A stretch of DNA of 23,675 nucleotides, taken from the NCBI GenBank assembly GCA_023252335.1, contig JAJPEA010000006.1:1-23675 (forward strand), written 5' to 3'. The position numbers and the translations under genes are program-made. A model generated the notes under the pieces. It saw only the letters and a program-made list of their open reading frames with translations, made no database searches and was not told the origin of the DNA. Shown here one piece after another: positions 8,217 through 14,499 of this stretch. This stretch comes from Nitrosotalea sp. (GTDB taxonomy: Archaea; Thermoproteota; Nitrososphaeria; Nitrososphaerales; Nitrosopumilaceae). The first letter of the stretch is position 1. The number at the start of each line of letters is the position of its first letter.

Positions 8217-8770
8217 TACATCTTCTCCGAGAGGAAGCTCTTAACTTGGTCTTCATTGGTTCTAAGTAATTCTTCAAAGGTAAGGTCCAATTCTCTTGTT
8301 CCTTCTTTGTTTTCTGCAATGACTCCACCAAGAGTCTTAATTGACTTGCTTGTGGTTACTCCAAGTTCTTTGAGAATGGATTTGTCTTCTTCTCGGCAGT
8401 GAACTATAATATTTTGACCAAGTTTCTTTTTTGCATTATTTACCATAGTTTCAAGAGATTTCTTGTACTGTGGACTTTTTGTATAACTTTCAATCTCTTG
8501 GTGAATTACAGCAAAAGCAGATTGCATGTTAGCATTTATTGCATCAAACACGATCTTCTTTGCCTGTAGTTTTGAGGCTTCGATTATTCTTGCCTGTTCC
8601 CTTTCCGACTTGATTTTGGCTTCAGTTGAAAAACGTTCTTGAATCTCTTTTAGTGTTTGATTCATCTCGGCTTGGAGTCTAGACTTGGTTTCCTGAAAAT
8701 CTTTTTCAAGACCCTCAATCTCTTTTCGTTTTCTAGTCTCTATCTCTTGAATGAACGTTTCAATGCTCAT
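8216..8770 (-). CDS. atpE: A-type ATP synthase subunit E (peripheral stalk)
   Basis: Subunit E forms the peripheral stalk with H and binds the top of the head by its C-terminal domain. The 184-residue product has a long charged N-terminal helix (about 1-105, beginning METFIQEI-like SIETFIQEIETRKRKEIEGL) followed by a compact C-terminal domain with NIIVHCREEDKSILKELGV and a GGVIAENKEGTRELDLTFEE segment that is characteristic of the family. It starts 12 bp after the atpK stop and overlaps atpC by one base. Confidence 0.93.
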   Translation of the reverse strand: MSIETFIQEIETRKRKEIEGLEKDFQETKSRLQAEMNQTLKEIQERFSTEAKIKSEREQARIIEASKLQAKKIVFDAINANMQSAFAVIHQEIESYTKSPQYKKSLETMVNNAKKKLGQNIIVHCREEDKSILKELGVTTSKSIKTLGGVIAENKEGTRELDLTFEELLRTNEDQVKSFLSEKM

Positions 8771-8782
8771 TACTGAAAACCA

Positions 8783-9127
8783 CTATAGTATGCCCAGTAG
8801 CAATATGATTCCCAATACGAATCCGATGATCCATAGAGTTTCTGGAATCACAAAGAAGAATAGTACCTGACCAAACTTCTCTGGCTTTTCGGCAATAATA
8901 CCCATACCAGCAGCACCAATACCTTGTTGTGCATTACCAGTACCAATAAGACCACCTGCAATTGCAATTGCTGCTGCAATTGCCAAGAGTGGTTTGGTTA
9001 ATCCGCTACTAGTAGTAGAACTGTCTGCAGCAAATGCTGGAGTTGTTGACACAAACGTTGATAGTGCAATTGTCAATCCAGCAGCTATAACTAAAAGCGA
9101 TAATTTTGAACGCTTGCTTAGCACCAT
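8783..9127 (-). CDS. atpK: A-type ATP synthase subunit K (membrane rotor c subunit) with signal peptide
   Basis: Subunit K forms the rotor ring that carries ions across the membrane. From the ATG at 9127 it is 114 residues (a GTG at 9130 would add one; the residue numbers here count from that GTG). A Sec-type signal peptide with basic start SKRSK, hydrophobic core and an AFAA site near residue 35 precedes the mature protein, which has two membrane helices (about 47-80 and 87-115). The ion-binding carboxylate is E97 in VIPETLWI. Q68, Q69 and T98 sit where sodium ligands are found in some c subunits, but ion choice is not settled. It is the first gene of the operon, and a TATA-like element 28 nt upstream suggests a leaderless message. 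Confidence 0.95.
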   Translation of the reverse strand: MVLSKRSKLSLLVIAAGLTIALSTFVSTTPAFAADSSTTSSGLTKPLLAIAAAIAIAGGLIGTGNAQQGIGAAGMGIIAEKPEKFGQVLFFFVIPETLWIIGFVLGIILLLGIL

Positions 9128-9150
9128 CACCGAAGACTCATTTGAGGAGG

Positions 9151-9159
9151 TTATATTAA
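9151..9159 (-). promoter_or_regulatory. TATA-like promoter element for the ATP synthase operon
   Basis: On the minus strand the sequence reads TTAATATAA, centred about 28 nt before the atpK ATG at 9127. Archaeal TATA boxes sit about 26 nt before the transcription start, so the message would begin at or within a few bases of the ATG. No Shine-Dalgarno sequence in the sense strand is seen between them, which fits a leaderless first gene. Confidence 0.55.
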
Positions 9160-9235
9160 CTTAATTTTTACAAACATATTTTCAAATTTTTTAAAATTGA
9201 TGAACATGCGATCATCGTCATTATTTTGTTACATC

Positions 9236-10021
9236 TTAGTTTTGGTTTAGTTCAACTGGAAGATCTAATCTATTACCCCATTCGCCCCACGAACCAAGAT
9301 AGACCTTGACATTTTTGAAGCCAAGCATTTTTAGTGCAAGAAAAGAGTTTGCAGCACGATATCCTCCCTGACAGTATACTACAATTTCATCATCCCTTGA
9401 GAAATCATACATCTTGGCAAGATCTTCAAGAGATTTCATTGTGCCATCATCATTGATATTTAATATCCAATCTATGTTAACTGCGGTTGGAATGTGTCCC
9501 CTTCTTGCGGCACGTATTGTATTTCCATTGTACTCATCTTTGCTTCTTGCATCAAGAAGCTTTGTTTTGCCTATTTTTTTATTGATATATTCATAACCTA
9601 CAATTATTTCCTTGTTTATTTTACCTGAAAATTTTTCAGGTTTTGGTCCATTTGTAATGGTTTCAGTAACAAGACCAGATCTCTTCCATTTTTTAAATCC
9701 CCCATCCAGCATGAATGTGCTCTTGTGTGAGAAATACATCAATAACCAGACTCCCCTTGCTGCACTCATCCCTGACACATCATCGTAAAAAACAACTGTC
9801 TTGTCTTTTGTGATACCTAAAAAAGACAAAAGGTTTTCCATTTGTTTTTCAAATGCTTTGATCCCATCTTTTGAGGTATCAGACCAATGATAGTAGAAAA
9901 AATCTAGATTTATTGCACCGGGAATGTGTCCTTCCAGATAATCTTTGTATGATCTGCAATCAACAAGAACAAGATTTGGTTTGGCAATCTGTTCCATTAG
10001 TTCAGCAGATGAGATTAGCAT
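9236..10021 (-). CDS. Two-domain rhodanese-type sulfurtransferase
   Basis: The 261-residue product has two rhodanese domains, as in thiosulfate or 3-mercaptopyruvate sulfurtransferases. The inactive N-terminal domain (about 1-115) has LVDCRSYKDYLEGHIPGAIN and VVFYDDVSGMSAARGVWLLM, with Asp rather than Cys at the loop. The C-terminal domain (about 140-255) has LLDARSKDEYNG and the active-site loop YCQGGYRAANSF with catalytic C217. The loop CQGGYR differs from both classical CRxGxR and CGSGVT types, so the donor (thiosulfate or mercaptopyruvate) cannot be stated. No signal peptide is seen, so it is probably cytoplasmic. It lies between the ATP synthase promoter and a divergent unknown gene and seems to be a single-gene unit. 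Confidence 0.9.
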   Translation of the reverse strand: MLISSAELMEQIAKPNLVLVDCRSYKDYLEGHIPGAINLDFFYYHWSDTSKDGIKAFEKQMENLLSFLGITKDKTVVFYDDVSGMSAARGVWLLMYFSHKSTFMLDGGFKKWKRSGLVTETITNGPKPEKFSGKINKEIIVGYEYINKKIGKTKLLDARSKDEYNGNTIRAARRGHIPTAVNIDWILNINDDGTMKSLEDLAKMYDFSRDDEIVVYCQGGYRAANSFLALKMLGFKNVKVYLGSWGEWGNRLDLPVELNQN

Positions 10022-10148
10022 TATTGTTATTGCAGACTTGTGGGTAATGTAAATCCATTTTATGAAAGTTCAATCATATATAATACAGAAAAGACATTAG
10101 ACGGTTTTCAGATTGGCTCATATTGTATTTGAATAATAATTTGTTACA

Positions 10149-10162
10149 GTCACAAGTCACAA
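10149..10162. repeat. Tandem 7-bp direct repeat GTCACAA x2
   Basis: The heptamer GTCACAA occurs twice with no spacer, at 10149-10155 and 10156-10162, directly upstream of a TATA-like element. Short tandem repeats just before a TATA box are typical places for regulator binding in archaea. Its use as an operator is inference. Confidence 0.6.
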
Positions 10163-10165
10163 ATT

Positions 10166-10174
10166 CTTATATCA
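10166..10174 (+). promoter_or_regulatory. TATA-like element upstream of the 10200 leader ORF
   Basis: The sequence CTTATATCA is centred about 29 nt before an ATG at 10200 that opens a 24-codon leader ORF, which fits a leaderless transcript beginning at that ATG. A second TATA-like element (10223-10229) lies closer to the next gene, so which one is used is not clear. Confidence 0.35.
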
Positions 10175-10189
10175 TAGGAAAATATGATA
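10170..10189. repeat. Perfect 7-bp inverted repeat overlapping a TATA-like element
   Basis: TATCATA at 10170-10176 and TATGATA at 10183-10189 are perfect inverted arms separated by six bases. The left arm overlaps the TATA-like element at 10166-10174, so a dimeric repressor bound here would block TBP. This is a plausible operator, possibly for the winged-helix-like product of the downstream gene. AT-rich DNA raises the chance of such repeats. Confidence 0.45.
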
Positions 10190-10199
10190 ATATCACAAA

Positions 10200-10274
10200 A
10201 TGGATATTTTAGATTATCAAACTATAAAAGAGAATCATTTCACCATACAAGAATCATTTTGTGAACAAAGATGA
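10200..10274 (+). CDS. Possible 24-codon leader ORF coupled to the next gene
   Basis: ATG at 10200 opens a frame of 24 codons (MDILDYQTIKENHF and on to FCEQR) whose TGA at 10272-10274 overlaps the ATG of the next gene at 10271, an ATGA junction. A TATA-like element is about 29 nt upstream. The peptide is polar and has no known motif. It may be a translated leader that couples or regulates the downstream gene, or a chance frame in the untranslated region. Confidence 0.3.
   Translation: MDILDYQTIKENHFTIQESFCEQR
10223..10229 (+). promoter_or_regulatory. TATA box candidate for the 10271 gene
   Basis: TATAAAA in the context ACTATAAAAGAG is close to the archaeal TATA consensus. It is centred about 45 nt before the ATG at 10271, which would give a start near 10251 and an untranslated leader of about 20 nt. 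Confidence 0.5.
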
Positions 10275-10951
10275 CTAGAATTAAAAAGCAGATTCCAAAA
10301 CTATCAGTTTTTCAAACATTCAAGACAAAAGATAAGGAGTTTACAGGTGAAGCAATGCGCCAACGAGGAATTATTATTCATCTTGCATCTGAGACTTTGC
10401 CTACAAGAAAAACTCGTACTGCTATTGCACACAAGCTTGCAGAACAAAATGGCACCACTTGGCAGAACATCTACTCCGGGATTTTCAGAGATCTAGATGA
10501 AATCCTTCTTCCTTTAGAATTGGTAACAGAAGCAGGAAGATTACCTATAAAGCGTGGTCCAAAAGCACTTCAAGAACAAGGAGTTCCATATTACCAATTG
10601 ACTGACAGTGGTTTACTTGTTGCAGCTTCTGTATCTGATACTGGAAAGGAAAGAATGCGGATCATGAATGATTTTTTTGAAAAAGAGACCAATACAAAAG
10701 AAAAAGACCTGAAAAAGGCAATCATAACATTGCTTGATGTTGCACCAAATTTTGTTTTGCTGTTGTTAAGAAAATATATTGAATCGTATAGTGAGGGAAC
10801 AATTGACAGACTTGTCCCGTTCAATTCAGACTATATCAAAAAGGCAGTCAATGATGCAATATACGTTCAAAGGGAACTATTGGAGGGATTTTCATCTCTT
10901 TCAAATTCTGACAGAGAGCCAATCATGAGCTTTTTTAAGAAAATAGGCTAA
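10271..10951 (+). CDS. Unrecognised protein with winged-helix-like features
   Basis: I do not recognise this 226-residue cytoplasmic protein. It starts with a basic segment (MTRIKKQIPKLSVFQTFKTK), then a helical region with LPTRKTRTAIAHKLAEQNGT that could form a helix-turn-helix, followed by GPKALQEQGVPYYQLTDSG (about 96-114), which resembles the wing of archaeal winged-helix regulators. The C-terminal half is helical with a hydrophobic stretch, FVLLLLRKYIESY, too short and charged to be a secure membrane segment. The start is limited by an in-frame TGA at 10262. Upstream repeats look like operators, so autoregulation is possible. DNA binding is inference from shape only. Confidence 0.75.
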   Translation: MTRIKKQIPKLSVFQTFKTKDKEFTGEAMRQRGIIIHLASETLPTRKTRTAIAHKLAEQNGTTWQNIYSGIFRDLDEILLPLELVTEAGRLPIKRGPKALQEQGVPYYQLTDSGLLVAASVSDTGKERMRIMNDFFEKETNTKEKDLKKAIITLLDVAPNFVLLLLRKYIESYSEGTIDRLVPFNSDYIKKAVNDAIYVQRELLEGFSSLSNSDREPIMSFFKKIG

Positions 10952-11058
10952 TTCTCTCAGTAATAATTAAAATCCCTTTCCAAAAGAGCTTGATAATATT
11001 GATAATGTCATCTAAAGCCACTTTTGGCAAGTCATGTCATATTGGAACATGATGATAC

Positions 11059-11628
11059 ATGGTAGATGAACTAATTGACTATGTGACATATTTGATAGAT
11101 GCTAAAAAGGGAGATACGGGAAGACTGAGCTATATTTTAGGTGCCTTACAAGACGGCAAGGCAATTTACAATTCTGATAAAAAATATCTTGATTCACTTA
11201 TAGCAACATACCTTGGGTCCTCAAAGAGAAAAACAGGAGAACAAAAATCTGTTGAAGAATTAAAGACAGAACTTGCCAGAGTCAATAAGAGATTAGAAAA
11301 ATTTGAAAGACGTGGATATAAAAAACCGGTAGGCAGAAAGGCTAGCTTTTTCTTTGTGACACTTTTCTTTGGGTGGCATGCTGTAATCACAATTCTTGCA
11401 GGAAAATCTATAATAGACATAAAGGATCTCGATCCATACATTTTGCCAATATATCAATTGGACAAGGTAATTCCATCAGAGTATCTCAATTACGTATACC
11501 AATTCAATCTAAGCATACCAAAGATTGTGGTTTTTGTATGGGGTGTAATGATACTTGCATGGATAATACTGGGTTTTGTTTATCTTGCAAAATTCATTCG
11601 ATCAAGATACAATCCTACAAAACACTAA
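11059..11628 (+). CDS. Unrecognised membrane protein with coiled coil and two membrane segments
   Basis: The 189-residue product has no function I can name. Residues 1-55 form a helical N-terminal domain with RLSYILGALQDGKAIYNSDK and KYLDSLIATYLG. Residues 64-85 (SVEELKTELARVNKRLEKFE) are a short coiled coil. Membrane segments lie at about 95-114 and 155-178, separated by a loop of some 40 residues with IKDLDPYILPIYQLDKVIPS. Positive residues flank both segments (RRGYKKPVGRK before the first, FIRSRYNPTKH after the second), so both ends are probably cytoplasmic. The ATG at 11059 is the first start in frame. It ends 1 bp from the end of the oppositely oriented LEA14-like gene. Confidence 0.75.
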   Translation: MVDELIDYVTYLIDAKKGDTGRLSYILGALQDGKAIYNSDKKYLDSLIATYLGSSKRKTGEQKSVEELKTELARVNKRLEKFERRGYKKPVGRKASFFFVTLFFGWHAVITILAGKSIIDIKDLDPYILPIYQLDKVIPSEYLNYVYQFNLSIPKIVVFVWGVMILAWIILGFVYLAKFIRSRYNPTKH

Positions 11629-11629
11629 G

Positions 11630-12205
11630 TTATTGCGTGAAATCAAAGTCTTTGGTATAGCTCTGACCTGAGAAAGCAGAGTGTGTTGAATAATATGCAG
11701 TTCCGTTGAACCTAAACTTTACACCAGTATTATTTTGTAATGCAGACCAGATCTGTGGATTATTTCCATCATTTACTAGTTGTGTATCAACGGAGACGAT
11801 TTCAGAATTGTGTTGCGTTAATGGTAGATATGATGAACTCTCCCAAGTTCCCTCGTATCGTTGTCCATATTGACCATGACCAATGACGATACCATTTGCA
11901 TAAATGTCATAGCTTATCATCTCAACTATCAGAGTATTGTCATTTGGATTTGTTAGATTGAATTTTGTGTCTAACACTGCATTTGTGTTTCCAATTGATG
12001 TAATTATCGAGCCATTGTATTGAATATCAATAGGCTTTACCTCAGTCATTACAGACGTTAGTGCAGATGGGGTATTTGCATTTGGAGTGAACATATTTTT
12101 GAGAATTCCTGAGCTTGGCAAGACTGCAACCACACCAAGTATTGCAATAATAACTACTATTGCAGCAAAGACAAAAATTTTCTTTTCCAAGGATGTCTTT
12201 ATCAT
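11630..12205 (-). CDS. Membrane-anchored LEA14-like (late embryogenesis abundant type 2) protein
   Basis: The 191-residue protein has one N-terminal membrane segment (about 9-30, FVFAAIVVIIAILGVVAVLP) and an exported domain. The domain reads DTKFNLTNPNDNTLIVEMIS, then YDIYANGIVIGHGQYGQ, the pattern of the LEA14/WHy beta-sandwich family, which in archaea and plants is linked with desiccation or salt stress. Several NxT/S sequons (NLT, NGT, NNT) are available for N-glycosylation outside the cell. No lipobox cysteine is seen, so an uncleaved anchor is likely. It is transcribed away from the 12267 gene from a 61-bp shared gap. Family assignment is fairly secure, but the role is not. Confidence 0.7.
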   Translation of the reverse strand: MIKTSLEKKIFVFAAIVVIIAILGVVAVLPSSGILKNMFTPNANTPSALTSVMTEVKPIDIQYNGSIITSIGNTNAVLDTKFNLTNPNDNTLIVEMISYDIYANGIVIGHGQYGQRYEGTWESSSYLPLTQHNSEIVSVDTQLVNDGNNPQIWSALQNNTGVKFRFNGTAYYSTHSAFSGQSYTKDFDFTQ

Positions 12206-12238
12206 TTGTTCAATTCTTAAATGTTGAGTTGAAAACGC

Positions 12239-12247
12239 TTATAGTAA
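12239..12247 (+). promoter_or_regulatory. TATA-like element in a divergent 61-bp gap
   Basis: TTATAGTAA is centred about 24 nt before the ATG at 12267, fitting a leaderless plus-strand message. Read on the minus strand the same site is TTACTATAA, about 36-38 nt before the ATG at 12205, fitting a short leader of about 10 nt. One site might therefore serve both genes, or the minus-strand gene may use a weaker TTTAAG nearer its start. Confidence 0.4.
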
Positions 12248-12266
12248 AAGTTCGAAGATATAGTTC

Positions 12267-12584
12267 ATGCAATATCATCAGGCAATTAGAATAGGCCAGG
12301 AGAGATCAAGAAAGTCTCAGATGACGTTATTTTCCCATGCGGGCTTTGCCATGCTCACACTTACTGTAAAAAAATCTCAAGGTGCATTTGTGCCAGTTGG
12401 TGAAAAGGAATTTGTGGCAGTTGTTGAAAAACCTGGAGAAGGCTGGCTTGTTGTAATAGTTGATGAAGAAGGATATGCAAAATCCCAATCCAAGATTCTT
12501 TCAGAAAATGATGCAAGAGAAATTTTGAACAAGGCCACTAGTGCCAACATTCCAGAATATACAGGACAAGTCAGACTAGTGTAA
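12267..12584 (+). CDS. Small unrecognised protein
   Basis: The 105-residue product has no family I can name. The central part alternates short strands (MLTLTVKKSQGAFVPVGEKE, FVAVVEKPGEGWLVVIVDEE), suggesting a small beta-rich fold, followed by a helix, SENDAREILNKA. The GWLVVIV stretch slightly recalls gas-vesicle GvpO-like proteins, but that is weak. The ATG at 12267 is favoured by a TATA-like element 24 nt upstream; later starts at 12321 (MTLFSHAG) or 12351 (MLTLTVKK) are possible. Its last 14 nt overlap the 3' end of the UMP kinase gene on the other strand. Confidence 0.65.
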   Translation: MQYHQAIRIGQERSRKSQMTLFSHAGFAMLTLTVKKSQGAFVPVGEKEFVAVVEKPGEGWLVVIVDEEGYAKSQSKILSENDAREILNKATSANIPEYTGQVRLV

Positions 12585-13248
12585 TTTCAGTGCCTTCTGG
12601 ACTTCCTTTGATTGCATTCTCTAGTATCTTTGTGTCTGCTTTTAGTATCCTCGTCTTTAGTTTAGAACGCTCTATCACCTTTAGTGCAACAATGTCCATC
12701 AAGTCATAACCACCTGCAATAGAGTCCTGATGTACAAGCATTGAGCGCAATTTCTTTATTGGTATCTTTTTGAACTTGCTTGCATTCTTGTTTTTATTTG
12801 GATCAGAATCGTATACTCCATCAACATCTGTAGCATTGAAAAACGTGCTAGCTCTCACCTTTTCTGCAATGAGTGCAGCAGTTGCATTTGTACTCTGCCC
12901 TGGATGAAGTCCTCCTGTTACCACAATCAGTCCAGTATCAGCAGCATTTGCAACCTCTTTTAGATTGATGGGTGGATGGGGATATGCTTTTTCTTGTAAT
13001 GCATAGATCAAAAGTTTTGCATTAAGCCTTGATACCTCGATTCCAAGCTCGTCAAGTGTTGATTCATCTGCACCAGATGATCTAGCATGAGAGATATAAT
13101 GTCGTGCAATCTTTCCACCTCCTGCAATTATTATTGGTTGGCAGATCTTACTTATCTTTACAAAAAACTCGGCATATTGTTTTAGTGTCTTCATGTCTTC
13201 TAGACCAAACAAGCTTCCTGACAATTTTATTACAATTCTTTTTTTCAT
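12571..13248 (-). CDS. pyrH: UMP kinase (archaeal type)
   Basis: UMP kinase phosphorylates UMP to UDP in pyrimidine nucleotide synthesis. The 225-residue product is the length of archaeal PyrH, shorter than bacterial enzymes. Amino-acid-kinase motifs are in place: KLSGSLFG (8-15) near the N-terminus, PIIIAGGGKIAR for phosphate binding, VVTGGLHPGQSTNATAALIA for UMP contact, and FNATDVDGVYDSDPNKNKNA for the ATP side. The ATG overlaps the TGA of the HD-domain gene by ATGA, so the two are probably translationally coupled. It converges with the 12267 gene with a 14-nt overlap. Confidence 0.95.
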   Translation of the reverse strand: MKKRIVIKLSGSLFGLEDMKTLKQYAEFFVKISKICQPIIIAGGGKIARHYISHARSSGADESTLDELGIEVSRLNAKLLIYALQEKAYPHPPINLKEVANAADTGLIVVTGGLHPGQSTNATAALIAEKVRASTFFNATDVDGVYDSDPNKNKNASKFKKIPIKKLRSMLVHQDSIAGGYDLMDIVALKVIERSKLKTRILKADTKILENAIKGSPEGTEITLV

Positions 13249-14492
13249 TGACTGTTTTCACCAAGAGTGACGTTTGCTGCCATTTCAACCTTTTTTCTAA
13301 ATTGCTGTCGCGTATAGACTCGTAATATATCCATAAAGCCTGAAATTGCAGAAACCAGCGGAATTTCAGATATTGGTAATTCATAAGATTCCTTTGGTCC
13401 CTCTCCTTTTTTTGTTGTAAGAATGATTGATTGTGATTCTTTTTTTGATGGAGCTAGTGGAATCGATGGTGTCTTTGATACATCAATAAAGACTTCAGAC
13501 TCGTCTATCTTGGATCTTTTGGCAATTTCGTTTTGTAGATCCGCTACGTTTACTTTTCTCATCCTTGGACGAGTAAAGATCTTTTCATAAACGCATTTGA
13601 GTAGTTTTCTCTCTTGATATTCTACTGCAAGTTGTCTTGCTCTTCTAAGATCTGCATTTTTTGGCTCAAGTGAGACAAGTTTTGATATGACAAGCTCGTC
13701 AGTCATTTGGACATAGTTTTTCATGTCATCTGTAGTGAGCCCAAGTTCGCTGTCTGCTAGCACCATAGATTGTATCAACATGACTTCTGCAGAGCGCACA
13801 GTCTTGTGAAAATATACTGCCTTGAACATTTGGTATCTAGATATCATCATGGACTCAAAAGAGTGTAGAGCAGACTTGTCAAGTGAAAGTTTCTTGTCGT
13901 GAACATCAAGTGAGTGGATTATTCTCATAAAATCCACTTTAGCATGTTCTGCTCCAGTGAAATAACCATCACGTAAAAGATAATCCATCATGTCTGCACT
14001 CAGCCCGCCTGAGATTATTTCATTCATAAATTGATATTTGGAATTCCCAAATGCCAGCTTGGCAAGAAATGTCTTGTCAAATCCTGATTTTTTTATTATA
14101 TCACCAATCTCTGATTCTAGTATGATTCTTTGTCCAATGTCCTCATGAGAATTTTTTTTCTTTTTCTGTAAAACCTCTTCGAATAGATGTGAGAATGGTC
14201 CATGACCAACATCGTGCAGCAGTGCTGCCATTCGTACATTTTCAGAATCATTTGCATCAAGATATCCCTTGTCTTTGAGTACGTTTGCTGCCTGGCCTGC
14301 AATGTGCATTGTTCCAAGTGAATGCTCAAACCTTGAATGCTGTGCACCAGGGTATACAAGATGTGCACCTGCAAGTTGTCGTATCCTTCGAAGTCGTTGA
14401 AATACTGACGAGTCTATCAATTCCAACTCTTGTGGATATACGGTAATGAAATCATGAATCGGATCTACTATCTGGAGATATTTTTTGGCCAT
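13245..14492 (-). CDS. HD-superfamily phosphohydrolase (dNTPase-like)
   Basis: This 415-residue protein belongs to the HD phosphohydrolase group related to dGTPases and SAMHD1. It shows PIHDFITVYPQELELIDSSV, then FQRLRRIRQLAGAHLVYPGA, and the metal ligands H57 in HSRFEHSLGTMH and H93-D94 in LLHDVGHGPFSHLFEE, followed by SADMMDYLLRDGYFTGA. These are the classic landmarks of the family. The neighbourhood (thymidylate kinase 7 bp before, UMP kinase overlapping after) supports a role in deoxynucleotide balance, although some family members act on other phosphates. The C-terminal region (about 300-415) is less conserved. The ATG at 14492 sits just before the conserved start. Confidence 0.88.
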   Translation of the reverse strand: MAKKYLQIVDPIHDFITVYPQELELIDSSVFQRLRRIRQLAGAHLVYPGAQHSRFEHSLGTMHIAGQAANVLKDKGYLDANDSENVRMAALLHDVGHGPFSHLFEEVLQKKKKNSHEDIGQRIILESEIGDIIKKSGFDKTFLAKLAFGNSKYQFMNEIISGGLSADMMDYLLRDGYFTGAEHAKVDFMRIIHSLDVHDKKLSLDKSALHSFESMMISRYQMFKAVYFHKTVRSAEVMLIQSMVLADSELGLTTDDMKNYVQMTDELVISKLVSLEPKNADLRRARQLAVEYQERKLLKCVYEKIFTRPRMRKVNVADLQNEIAKRSKIDESEVFIDVSKTPSIPLAPSKKESQSIILTTKKGEGPKESYELPISEIPLVSAISGFMDILRVYTRQQFRKKVEMAANVTLGENSQ

Positions 14493-14499
14493 ATTTTTT

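Noticed and set aside
9144..9150. GAGGAGG as a Shine-Dalgarno sequence
   Set aside because: It is on the plus strand, while the nearby gene atpK is on the minus strand and no plus-strand frame of note follows it.
10022..10270. tRNA or other structured RNA in the longest gap
   Set aside because: The gap is AT-rich with no cloverleaf arms or GC-rich stems; it is better explained by two promoters, repeats and the leader frame.
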